From Colwellia sp. PAMC 21821 (GTDB lineage Bacteria; Pseudomonadota; Gammaproteobacteria; Enterobacterales; Alteromonadaceae), in the NCBI RefSeq assembly GCF_002077175.1, contig NZ_CP014943.1, positions 4,092,001 through 4,156,000 of the forward strand: DNA of 64,000 nt, given 5' to 3'. Shown piece by piece: positions 45,113 through 53,938 of this stretch. The position numbers and the translations under genes were made by a program. Under the pieces are notes generated by a model. It did no database searches. It was given only the letters and a program-made list of their open reading frames with translations, and was not told where the DNA came from. The number at the start of each line of letters is the position of its first letter. Positions within the stretch are counted from its first letter, which is position 1.

Positions 45113-46066
45113 TTATTGTTTAATTAACGCTGTGACCATTTCTTCTAATATGGCTTGGTCTTTAGCAAAGTTTCGAATACCTTCAGATAACTTTTCAGTG
45201 GCCATTGCGTCTTCATTGTGCTGCCAAGCAAAGCTTGATTCTGTCAAAGCTGTTATTGCATCACGAGACTGGCTTCTGATTTTCGTTGCATCTAATTTAG
45301 TTTCCAAGCAACCTTCAGTCTGTTGTAACTGTGTTAATAATGCGGGTGAAATAGTTAATAAATCACAGCCCGCCAACTCTATTATCTCAGAGGTGTTTCT
45401 GAAACTTGCACCCATTACTACTGTGTTGTAGTCATGAGCTTTATAATATTCGTATATGCGAGTAACAGATACTACGCCAGGGTCATCTGCACCGATAAAT
45501 TCTTTGCCTTCTTTCGCCTTGTACCAATCTAAAATACGACCTACAAAAGGAGAAATTAAGGTGACATTAGCTTCTGCACAGGCTACGGCTTGAGCCATAC
45601 TGAACAATAAAGTTAAATTACAAGCGATACCTTCTTTTTCTAGCTGTTCAGCAGCTTTAATACCTTGCCAAGTAGAAGCAAGTTTAATTAAAACACGATC
45701 TTTTGAAATACCGGCTTTCTCATAAAGAGCAATTAACTTACGACCTTTTTCAATACTTGCTTGCGTATCAAAAGATAGTTTTGCGTCAACTTCTGAAGAA
45801 ATTCGACCCGGTACATGCTTTAAAATTTCACAGCCAAAGTTAACAATTAACTGATCACAAACATCGTCGATATCGGCTTCGCCATTAACGCTTGATTTTG
45901 AAATAGCATCATCAATTAAGTGTTTGTATTGTGGCAGTTTTGCCGCTTGTAAAATAAGAGAAGGGTTAGTTGTGGCATCTACTGGGTTTAATGCTTTAAT
46001 TGAGTCTACATCACCACTGTCGGCTACAACTTTTGTTACCTTTTTTAATTGTTCTAATAAATTCAT
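45113..46066 (-). CDS. tal: Transaldolase
   Basis: The 317-residue enzyme moves a dihydroxyacetone unit from sedoheptulose 7-phosphate to glyceraldehyde 3-phosphate. Lys128 in [13 protein letters not shown] is the Schiff-base lysine; [13 protein letters not shown] and [12 protein letters not shown] are further signatures of the TalB type. AAGG upstream of ATG is a good ribosome binding site. It is located between xylA and tkt on the same strand and completes the non-oxidative branch for pentose use. Confidence 0.96.
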   Translation of the reverse strand: MNLLEQLKKVTKVVADSGDVDSIKALNPVDATTNPSLILQAAKLPQYKHLIDDAISKSSVNGEADIDDVCDQLIVNFGCEILKHVPGRISSEVDAKLSFDTQASIEKGRKLIALYEKAGISKDRVLIKLASTWQGIKAAEQLEKEGIACNLTLLFSMAQAVACAEANVTLISPFVGRILDWYKAKEGKEFIGADDPGVVSVTRIYEYYKAHDYNTVVMGASFRNTSEIIELAGCDLLTISPALLTQLQQTEGCLETKLDATKIRSQSRDAITALTESSFAWQHNEDAMATEKLSEGIRNFAKDQAILEEMVTALIKQ

Positions 46067-46180
46067 GTTATTTAACCTTAAGTAGGTTTAATGAGTACCT
46101 GTAATTAAGGACTGCGAATGAGCACTATCGATCATTGGCAATCCTTATATTCAGTTATGTAAACGATTATTTGTTAAAGA

Positions 46181-47500
46181 TTAAACGTATCGATTAACAA
46201 TATTTTCAAGTAGCTCTTGACGACCAGATACTTGTTTCGGGCTGAGTTTCTTCTCTAAAACTAGTGCAGATAAGCTGTCTAAGCTATGATCACCAGACAT
46301 GATGCTCTGACCTAAATCACCTTTCCAGCCAGCATAACGCTCATCAACAAACTTAGTTAATGGTGCATCTTCAATTAATTTAGCTGCGTTAAGTAATGCT
46401 TTAGCCATGGTATCCATGCCGCCAATGTGACCAATGAATAAATCATCACGTTCACATGATTGACGACGAAGTTTAGTATCGAAGTTAAAACCGCCAGTAT
46501 CTAAACCGCCCGCTTTTAAGATTTCGTACATAACTAAAGTACATTCAGCAACGTCGTTAGGGAATTGATCTGTGTCCCAACCGTTTTGCATATCACCACG
46601 GTTAGCATCAACACTACCCAAAATACCTTCAGCACAAGCAACAGCAATTTCATGATGGAAGCTATGGCCCGCAAGTGTTGCATGGTTTGCTTCAATGTTT
46701 ACATGAATTTCACCAGCAATACCGTGCTTGTGCAAGAAACCAGCAACAGTTGCGGTATCGTAATCATATTGATGTTTAGTAGGCTCTTGAGGCTTAGGCT
46801 CAATTAATAACTTACCTTTAAAACCAATTTTATGTTTATGTTCAATAACCATTTTAAGGAAACGTGCGTATTGCTCGCCTTCTTGTGCAAGGTTTGTATT
46901 TAATAACGTATCGTAACCTTCACGACCACCCCAAAGTACGTAATTTTCACCACCTAAACGGTGAGTCACATCCATTGCGTGCTTAACTTGAGCAGCAGCA
47001 TAAGCATATAGATCTGGGTTAGGGTTAGTAGAACCACCCGCACAAAAACGGGCATTTGAGAATAAGTTAGCTGTTCCCCATAAAAGCTTAATACCCGTAC
47101 GTTTCATTTCTTTTTCAAAAATAGCCGCAATATGATCTACATTATCGTGGAACTCTTGTAATGAATCGCCTTCAGGCGCGATATCAGCGTCATGAAAACA
47201 AAAGTATGGTGCACCTAGTTTTTCGAAGAATTCAAAAGCAACTTTCGCTTTTTGTTCAGCAAGTTCTAATTGGTTACCTGTAGATTTGATCCAAGGACGA
47301 TCAAACGTACCTTCACCAAAAATATCAAAACCAGTTGAACAAAAGTTGTGCCAGTAACATGCAGCAAAACGAAGGTGTTCTTTCATTGTTTTGCCAAGTA
47401 CTACTTGGTTTTCATCATAGTAACGAAAAGCTAGTGGGTTAGTGCTATTAGCACCTTCAAATTTGATTTTTTTTACGTTATTAAAAAATTGTTCGCTCAT
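46181..47500 (-). CDS. xylA: Xylose isomerase
   Basis: The 439-residue enzyme converts D-xylose to D-xylulose with divalent metals. [10 protein letters not shown] holds the catalytic His103 and Asp104, and [31 protein letters not shown] and [18 protein letters not shown] contain the metal-binding residues. The length fits the longer class II isomerases of Gram-negative bacteria. TAGGAGAAAA directly before the ATG is a strong ribosome binding site. It is the second gene of the operon, 74 bases after xylB. Confidence 0.97.
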   Translation of the reverse strand: MSEQFFNNVKKIKFEGANSTNPLAFRYYDENQVVLGKTMKEHLRFAACYWHNFCSTGFDIFGEGTFDRPWIKSTGNQLELAEQKAKVAFEFFEKLGAPYFCFHDADIAPEGDSLQEFHDNVDHIAAIFEKEMKRTGIKLLWGTANLFSNARFCAGGSTNPNPDLYAYAAAQVKHAMDVTHRLGGENYVLWGGREGYDTLLNTNLAQEGEQYARFLKMVIEHKHKIGFKGKLLIEPKPQEPTKHQYDYDTATVAGFLHKHGIAGEIHVNIEANHATLAGHSFHHEIAVACAEGILGSVDANRGDMQNGWDTDQFPNDVAECTLVMYEILKAGGLDTGGFNFDTKLRRQSCERDDLFIGHIGGMDTMAKALLNAAKLIEDAPLTKFVDERYAGWKGDLGQSIMSGDHSLDSLSALVLEKKLSPKQVSGRQELLENIVNRYV

Positions 47501-47573
47501 GGTTTTCTCCTAATTGAATTTTTCTGTGTCAATGTATTCGGTTTATAAAATGGTTTAAAATATTAATGTCAGC

Positions 47574-49031
47574 CTAAAAATGTTCTTTTAAGCTTTGATA
47601 AAGCTTTTGGTATTTACGTTTTTGTGCTTCATAGTAGTCGCTCATTACTGGGTCAGGTTCTATAACATGAACTATATCTCCAGCTAGGCACACTGTGCTT
47701 GCATCTACTTTATTTACGCCAACTTTAGCTAAACGTGCAGCACCATATGCTGGACCTACTTCGCCACCGTTACGGTAGGTTAATGTTTTGTTTAATACGC
47801 TAGCGAGAATTTTTCCCCATAGCTTGCTACGAGATCCGCCACCGATAACTGAAACCGTGTCGATTTGTGTACCTGCTGCTATTAACGCTTCTTGACCATC
47901 ATTAAATGCGTAAGCTATGCCTTCTAAAACTGCACGACCTAATTCAGCAGCACCAGTGCTGTGGTCTAAGCCAAAGAGAACACCTTGTGCATTCGGGTTG
48001 TTGTGAGGAGTACGTTCGCCAGATAAGTAAGGTAAAAAAATGACTGAAGATGGCACTGAAAAATCAAGTTTTTCTACTTTATCTAATAAGCTTTCTTCGT
48101 CTTTACAACCCGTTAACTCTGTTACCCAAGTTAAACAACTGGCTGCACTTAAAATCACTGACATTTGATGCCAAGTATTAGGAATACAATGACAGAAAGT
48201 ATGAACAGCACTGTCTGGATTTGGGTTGTAAGTTTCGTTAGCAACGAAATAAACACCTGATGTACCTAAAGATAAAAAGGCTTCATTCGGGTTAATAACA
48301 CCAATACCTGCTGCACCAGCGGCATTGTCGCCACCACCAGCAATTACTGGTACTTGGTTCATTCCCCATTGATCTGCAATATCTTTATTTAAGTAACCGG
48401 TAATCTCTGTCCCTTCGAATAATATTGGCATTTGTGCAATGGTCAAATCTGTTGCGGTTAGCATTTGCTCAGACCATTGTCTTTTTTCAACATCAAGCCA
48501 TAACGTGCCAGCACTGTCAGACATGTCTGAAGCAAAATCACCGGTCATTAAAAAGCGTAAATAGTCTTTAGGTAATAAAACTTTAGCCACTTTGTTGAAG
48601 TTTTCAGGTTCGTTTTCTTTTAACCAAACCAATTTAGGCGCAGTAAAGCCTGGCATAGCAATGTTGCCAGTAATAGCACGTGTATTAGGTTCACGCGCTT
48701 CAATGGTTTTACATTGTGCTTCGCATCGTCCGTCATTCCATAAAATGGCAGGGCGGATAATGTTGTTGTTATTATCAAGTAAAGTAGCACCGTGCATTTG
48801 TCCAGATAAGCCAACAGAGACAACAGAAGATAATGCTTCACTGTTTTTAGCTTTTAACGTTGCAATTGCGTCGTTAGTTGCTTGCCACCAGTCACTAGGA
48901 TCTTGTTCAGACCACAACGGAGCAGGGCGGCTAACCGTTAACGAAGCTGATGCTTGTTCAATAATTTTATCGTTATCATCAAGTAAAATAACTTTTACAC
49001 CTGAAGTACCTAAATCAATTCCCAAGTACAT
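47574..49031 (-). CDS. xylB: Xylulokinase
   Basis: The 485-residue FGGY-family kinase phosphorylates D-xylulose to xylulose 5-phosphate. MYLGIDLGTSGVKVILLD is the N-terminal phosphate-binding loop, GLSGQMHGATLLD and AILWNDGRCEAQC the sugar region with catalytic Asp, and SVIGGGSRSKLWGKILA the C-terminal ATP-binding motif. It is the first gene of the inward-facing operon; a perfect 14-bp palindrome lies 29 bases upstream, suited to LacI repression. Confidence 0.96.
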   Translation of the reverse strand: MYLGIDLGTSGVKVILLDDNDKIIEQASASLTVSRPAPLWSEQDPSDWWQATNDAIATLKAKNSEALSSVVSVGLSGQMHGATLLDNNNNIIRPAILWNDGRCEAQCKTIEAREPNTRAITGNIAMPGFTAPKLVWLKENEPENFNKVAKVLLPKDYLRFLMTGDFASDMSDSAGTLWLDVEKRQWSEQMLTATDLTIAQMPILFEGTEITGYLNKDIADQWGMNQVPVIAGGGDNAAGAAGIGVINPNEAFLSLGTSGVYFVANETYNPNPDSAVHTFCHCIPNTWHQMSVILSAASCLTWVTELTGCKDEESLLDKVEKLDFSVPSSVIFLPYLSGERTPHNNPNAQGVLFGLDHSTGAAELGRAVLEGIAYAFNDGQEALIAAGTQIDTVSVIGGGSRSKLWGKILASVLNKTLTYRNGGEVGPAYGAARLAKVGVNKVDASTVCLAGDIVHVIEPDPVMSDYYEAQKRKYQKLYQSLKEHF

Positions 49032-49059
49032 AAAAACTCTCTAATGAATTATGTTTATT

Positions 49060-49073
49060 TGTTAGCGCTAACA
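49060..49073. promoter_or_regulatory. LacI-type operator before xylB
   Basis: TGTTAGCGCTAACA is a perfect 14-bp palindrome, 29 bases upstream of the xylB start. It is of LacI-family type, and related forms recur at 49300-49313, 53824-53837 and 37433-37446. The palindrome resembles XylR (LacI) operators of Proteobacteria as I know them. Confidence 0.85.
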
Positions 49074-49299
49074 TTAGCATTGAGAAAATCATTTGGCAAT
49101 GCTTTGTTCTATCATTTATTAGGTTTTTAGAATGCTTGCAATACGTCTTTAATGATTATACTTAGGTTTTCGCATCCTAACTTATTGTTTATTTGACTAT
49201 TTGGTTTTTTATATTTGTTTATATGGGATGGTATTTTTTTTTATTTTTTTGAACATTAAGTCTTATATTATTACTGAATGTTAGTGTATTTGATAATTA

Positions 49300-49313
49300 A
49301 GGTAGCGCTAACA
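49300..49313. promoter_or_regulatory. LacI-type operator before the dehydrogenase remnant
   Basis: AGGTAGCGCTAACA matches the xylB operator at 12 of 14 positions. It lies directly before the broken Gfo/Idh gene on the plus strand, which suggests that gene once belonged to the regulon. Confidence 0.65.
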
Positions 49314-49319
49314 ATTCAA

Positions 49320-49850
49320 TGTTTGTTTGTTGATGCCGGAGAGATAGTTGCCGGATATGCTAGAAACAGAGAAAATGCGCGTGCTTTTGCAAATACATTA
49401 ATAATGCTTCTGAAGGTTATGAGTCGTTGGTTGATGTTCCTAATGTAGACATTGTTTATATTGTTACACCTTATAATTTCCATGTTGATATTGTGCGTGA
49501 TGCTTTCAACCCTGGAATATCGGTATTGTATGAAAAGCCAATTGCCATAAGTAGTAAAGAAAGTAAGTAATTTATTGACTTAGCAAAGCACAAACAGCTT
49601 TTTTAATGGCCGAGATGTGGGCTTACACTTTACCCGACATTATTACAGCAAAACAATTAAAGCAAAACAATGGGTGAAAGAAGGGCGCATAGATAAAGTT
49701 AAGCATATAAAATCTGACATTTTATCCTATGCCTTATCAATTAGAACCTTTGGAATATAGAATTGACTTAGCAAGTGGATATCTATTAGATATGGGTATT
49801 TATCCGCTCGCACTTGCTCATTTTTTTCAAACGATGCGATGTGCAAATTG
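49320..49850 (+). pseudogene. Remnant of a Gfo/Idh/MocA-family dehydrogenase gene
   Basis: Three shifted frames together give recognisable Gfo/Idh/MocA residues: EIVAGYARNRENARAFANT, then NVDIVYIVTPYNFHVDIVRDA and EKPIA, then MAEMWAYTLPDI, AKQWVKEGRIDKVKHI and SGYLLDMGIYPLALA. The N-terminal GxGxxG part and the C-terminal third are missing, and there are at least two frameshifts and an in-frame stop (near 49568). The family includes NAD(P)-dependent sugar dehydrogenases, including some xylose dehydrogenases. It follows a LacI-type operator. Confidence 0.8.
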
Positions 49851-49937
49851 TGTCTGTTTTTCTTTATAATTGATAATTGATAAGCAAATTTATTTTTTGA
49901 ATTTTTCTTCTAAAATTAGGTTTATCTAACGATGTAT

Positions 49938-50105
49938 TTAATATTGCTTAATAAATCTCTTGTAACTCAAGCAAAATAAACTTTCTGGTAATAAATTGAA
50001 ACCAGTGGATTCATGGCGTGCTTTGTATTTTAAGTCATTTAAACTCGCAGCTAGAATATCAGCGTGATCGAACACCAAAGTAGCTAAGTTGTAAACATCA
50101 AACTA
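49938..50105 (-). pseudogene. Fragment of a Nudix-type transcriptional regulator (NrtR/AraR-like)
   Basis: On the minus strand, a frame ending at 49938 reads LATLVFDHADILAASLNDLK, then HESTGFNLLPESL. This LxFDHxxIL and FxLLP pattern is typical of the region joining the Nudix and winged-helix domains of NrtR/AraR-type regulators. It is bounded by stops upstream (near 50106) and lacks both ends, so only about 50 residues remain. Such regulators often control sugar or NAD genes, which suits a former role in this locus. Confidence 0.55.
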
Positions 50106-50257
50106 TTCACACTCAAGTACATTTTTACCACTAATTAAATTAGCTTCTTTATGCTTAACTAAAGAATAAAAAACAATAGTAATAATTCGACTGACTGGAT
50201 ACTTACAGGTTCATTTTTACTTGTGGGTAATAAGTGTGTTAATTATCTAACTAAAAT

Positions 50258-50286
50258 AGAAATGAAAATGAAAATGAAAATGAAAA
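50258..50286. repeat. GAAAAT hexamer tandem repeat
   Basis: The unit GAAAAT is repeated about four times beside the terminator hairpin. It is a simple-sequence run. Confidence 0.6.
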
Positions 50287-50312
50287 GGGAGAGGTTAACC
50301 TCTCCCTTTTTT
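50287..50312. terminator. Terminator of the TonB receptor gene
   Basis: GGGAGAGGTTAACCTCTCCC is a perfect 20-bp palindrome with AAAA on the left and TTTTTT on the right, so it works on either strand. It lies about 35 bases after the receptor stop codon. Confidence 0.85.
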
Positions 50313-50340
50313 CCTTAAATATACTTATTAACAGCTCAAG

Positions 50341-53300
50341 TTAAAAATTATAAGTTAGGCCTACTTGTATACGGCGATCATTCAAGAAGCTTGAACGCTG
50401 ATAGCGTGTACCGGCTTCATCAACCTGCGTTTCTGACTTGTTCTTCGTATCAGTGATGTTGGCAACTAGCAAATTCGCCGTTAAATTGTCACTAAAGTGA
50501 TATCTAACAGATGCATCGAAAAATCCAGTGGCTTTTTGGAAAACTGGGTTACCAGTTACAAAGTCGCGATATGAATTCAGATACTCTGAACGATAGTTAT
50601 AAATTAAACGAACTTCTAAGTCATCATCTTGATAAATACCAATTAGGTTACCTGTGTGCTCTGATTGCCCAAGCAGATTATCTAAACCGAAACGGAAAGT
50701 AGTATCAGCCGAATCAGGTACACCATCGTCATCAGCATCTAAAAACTGTGGCGGTGGTGTTGCTGATGCGTCAACAAAGGTGTAGTTGGCTTGAATACCA
50801 AAATTGGCCCATATGCCCGGTAAACTAGTAAAGAAGTCTTGATAAGCGACTTCAAAACCAGTAACTTCAGCTTCGGCTAAATTAAGTTGACCGTTGAAGT
50901 TAACATTAACTTGTGTGTTGTCTAAGTTAATAGTGCTAACCGGCTTTACGCCATATTGTACGATGTTTTCAATATCTTTATGAAATACACCAAAGGTAAC
51001 AAAGCCTGTTTCGAAGTACCATTCATATGAAATGTCATAGCTATTCGCAGTAGTCGATACAAGATCTGGATTACCACCATTTATGCGGATATTTGATAAA
51101 CTGCCATCTATTAAACCACGAGGTGCAAAATTAGCCGGGTCATTGGGATCATAATCCGGGTCATTGGGATCAATATTAACGAAACGAGATACACTCGTCT
51201 TGGCACTTATTGACTGCGTCGCACTTAGATCTGACATGTTTGGACGAGTAAGACCTTTGCTCGCACCAAAACGGATGAGCATATCATCGTTAAGGTTCAA
51301 TTTAACATTTATTGAAGGTAACCAATGTTCTTCTGATACGTCAACTCTTCGAGAAGAGTCTGCTGCTTGTAGATACGCTTCTGTCTCAGGCAAAAAGTCA
51401 TTTATTTCATCTGTATCTTCAACTGGGTAAGGGAAAGTCTGCTCCACTCCATCTATTTCGACAGTATAGTCACCTTCCTGTTCATCTATGCCGAATTGGT
51501 TATAACTAAGCACCCCATTTGAACCTAATGTGTTTTTAACATAACGTAAACCAACATTACCTGATAAGTACATTCCATTGTCAAAGTCTTGAGCAAAATT
51601 TACCATAGCATATAAATTGATGGTTTCTTCAACAACATCGGCAATACCGCCTGGCTGATAAATTTTAGTATAGTTACCATCTCTTGAGCGACGCAGTAAG
51701 TCCGAACTAGCTGGATTTTCAGGGTTAAGATTAGTATCAGCCGCGAATGGCGAATATTGTGAATGTGCGAAATCAGGCTCAGCCTGTAAGTAATCGTAGA
51801 ATAAATGTGGGTTACGTAATAGGTCAGCATTAGCATAAAGTAGTGAGGTATTTGCACCACCTACCACACCACCACGAAAGAAATCACTGAAATCTACTTC
51901 TTCGTAAATATTTTTCTCTAACGAGTTTAAAGGAGCTACGCCACCGCCCCATAACGGAGTGACGCCTTTCCAGTTGCCATCTGCTTCTTTGTTGATTTGT
52001 TCACGTTCAGAGTAGCGTGCGCCCATTTTAACAGACTGAAACCAACCGTCTGAGTCGTCAAGTGCATATTCAACGTCAAGCTTAGCCGCTTGTAAATCGC
52101 CTTTGCCTTCTTTGAATGAGTCGTTTGCAAAACCAACATAAGAACCGCCAGGGTCTGCCGGACTAGTAGGCGCTAAGTTTGAACCTTGAACTGTGCCAAG
52201 GTCTTCGATGCGGTTAGTGATGTTATTACGCGGATCAACAGAAAATTCTAAATATGGGTTATCTAAACTAGGACGAGAAAACACGTTTAAGAAAGTATTT
52301 ACACCAATCCATTGTTCTTCGAAAGATGCTTCGGCCGTTGTTCTATGGGCATCAAATTCTACAGTCAATTGGTCAGTAGCACGCCATTTAACGTTAATGC
52401 TAACATCATCAGTTTCTGAATATTCTTGCTTACCTATGCCTAGGTTAGACACTCGCAATCCGTAAGCGCCAGCCCAGCTTCTAAAATCATCTGTAATCAG
52501 GCCCTCTTCAAATATACCACCAGTAACGGGGATTAACTCGTCACATTCACCAGCAGGACTTTCGTTGCTCCCATTACATAAAGGGATACCGCCTGACTCA
52601 AATGGTGACACCACTAATTCACTAACCTCTACCCCTCCTGATCTCACCGTCTCAGCGTCAGCATACCACTCAGAGGTGCGTTCAAGACCATTCACCCGAT
52701 TTTCTACGGTTACGTATTTAACCAATACTTCAACATTGTCGTCAGCACTACGCCATTGACCCGCAAGGTAGATACTTTCTCTATCGCGATCAACTTCGTT
52801 TGTACGTAAATTGAAACCAGGTGCTAAAGCAACAGTCCCTAAAGGCCCTTGACCATCAGCATAACTAGAGGCCGGAATATTATCACGAGGAACAAGCGTC
52901 CCTGCTTGGTAACCATTAATGTTTGACTGTAATTCAGATGAAGAATATGAGCCTACAAATCCAAATTTGCCGTTATCGGTATCAAAGTTTTTACCAAATA
53001 TACCACTAAATGTCGGGCTAAATTCTTCGCGTATATCAGTATAAACAGTATCAACAGAAATTTGCGCTATGCCGTCTTCATTATCGAATGGTGCAAGTGT
53101 TTGTAGATTAATTGTTCCGCCAATACCACCTTCAATAAGGTCAGCTTGTTGGTTTTTAAAAACGTCTACGCGCCCGACAAGTTGTGTAGGTACAGCAGAC
53201 CAATCTAGTGCTCTGCCGCCGTTTGCTGAAAAGGCATCGCGTCCGTTAAATTCTGAACGAATAAAACCAAGACCCCGAATTAAGTTACCTGAACCTTCTG

Positions 53301-53634
53301 GAGAAGGAAAATCGCCAGCAGTTCCACCAGCGGTAAAACGAGAAACAGTAAGACCTGGTATACGCGAAAGAGCCTCAGCAACTGACAAGTCAGGAATGGC
53401 AGATGCGTCAGATGCGGTAATTGAGTCGACAAATGTTGATGATTCACGTTTGATTTCAGCTGCGTTGGCTAGCGCACCACGAATACCAGTAACGCTAATA
53501 ACTTCTATTTGCTTCGCTTCGCTTTTAACCTCTATTTCCTTCGCTTCGCTTTCTTCAGCATAGCCTATAGTTGATAGGGTCATTGATCCTATCGCAGCTA
53601 AGATGGAGGTAGCTAATATCTTTTTATTAAACAT
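50341..53634 (-). CDS. TonB-dependent receptor (large, Caulobacter/Xanthomonas-type)
   Basis: The 1097-residue outer-membrane protein has a signal peptide (residues 1-26), an acidic 9-residue imperfect duplication (SEAKEIEVK/SEAKQIEVI) before the plug, and a plug domain beginning ISVTGIRGALANAAEIKRESSTFVDSITASDASAIPDLSVAEALSRIPGL. A long beta-barrel ends with VGLTYNF, whose terminal Phe is typical. The plug pattern is that of the TonB-Xanth-Caul group used for oligosaccharides. It faces the halogenase-like genes across an intergenic region with a LacI-type operator. GGGGAAA precedes the ATG. A xylan- or plant-glycan substrate is inferred. Confidence 0.92.
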   Translation of the reverse strand: MFNKKILATSILAAIGSMTLSTIGYAEESEAKEIEVKSEAKQIEVISVTGIRGALANAAEIKRESSTFVDSITASDASAIPDLSVAEALSRIPGLTVSRFTAGGTAGDFPSPEGSGNLIRGLGFIRSEFNGRDAFSANGGRALDWSAVPTQLVGRVDVFKNQQADLIEGGIGGTINLQTLAPFDNEDGIAQISVDTVYTDIREEFSPTFSGIFGKNFDTDNGKFGFVGSYSSSELQSNINGYQAGTLVPRDNIPASSYADGQGPLGTVALAPGFNLRTNEVDRDRESIYLAGQWRSADDNVEVLVKYVTVENRVNGLERTSEWYADAETVRSGGVEVSELVVSPFESGGIPLCNGSNESPAGECDELIPVTGGIFEEGLITDDFRSWAGAYGLRVSNLGIGKQEYSETDDVSINVKWRATDQLTVEFDAHRTTAEASFEEQWIGVNTFLNVFSRPSLDNPYLEFSVDPRNNITNRIEDLGTVQGSNLAPTSPADPGGSYVGFANDSFKEGKGDLQAAKLDVEYALDDSDGWFQSVKMGARYSEREQINKEADGNWKGVTPLWGGGVAPLNSLEKNIYEEVDFSDFFRGGVVGGANTSLLYANADLLRNPHLFYDYLQAEPDFAHSQYSPFAADTNLNPENPASSDLLRRSRDGNYTKIYQPGGIADVVEETINLYAMVNFAQDFDNGMYLSGNVGLRYVKNTLGSNGVLSYNQFGIDEQEGDYTVEIDGVEQTFPYPVEDTDEINDFLPETEAYLQAADSSRRVDVSEEHWLPSINVKLNLNDDMLIRFGASKGLTRPNMSDLSATQSISAKTSVSRFVNIDPNDPDYDPNDPANFAPRGLIDGSLSNIRINGGNPDLVSTTANSYDISYEWYFETGFVTFGVFHKDIENIVQYGVKPVSTINLDNTQVNVNFNGQLNLAEAEVTGFEVAYQDFFTSLPGIWANFGIQANYTFVDASATPPPQFLDADDDGVPDSADTTFRFGLDNLLGQSEHTGNLIGIYQDDDLEVRLIYNYRSEYLNSYRDFVTGNPVFQKATGFFDASVRYHFSDNLTANLLVANITDTKNKSETQVDEAGTRYQRSSFLNDRRIQVGLTYNF

Positions 53635-53938
53635 ATATTTCCCCGATTGTTTTATATTTATTCTATTATTGTCTATATGACAATTACACTTTTAACATAA
53701 TATATTCATAATGACAATAAGTCACTTTGGTATATTCGATATAAAAATAAAGTGCTTTAACAAAAATTATTTTATAATTCTCGATTTTAATTACATTATG
53801 CTATATGTTTAATAATAATAAAATGTTAGCGCGAACATTTTGTAAATGACATTATTTAACCTTTATTAACAATGTTTTTTTGTTTGCGGTATTTATAAGA
53901 ACTAAAGCGAAATTTAGTAATAAAAAACAGGTCGAATT
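53635..53938. promoter_or_regulatory. Divergent promoter region of the TonB receptor and halogenase operons
   Basis: This 304-base AT-rich stretch holds both promoters. The clear element is the LacI-type palindrome at 53824-53837. No gene is seen. Confidence 0.65.
53824..53837. promoter_or_regulatory. LacI-type operator between TonB receptor and halogenase genes
   Basis: TGTTAGCGCGAACA differs from the xylB operator at one of 14 positions. It lies about 100 bases before the first halogenase gene and 190 before the receptor gene. Confidence 0.75.

Noticed and set aside
53069..53563. A 164-codon frame opposite the TonB receptor gene
   Set aside because: It lies entirely antisense to the conserved signal and plug coding sequence and shows no family pattern; it is a shadow frame.
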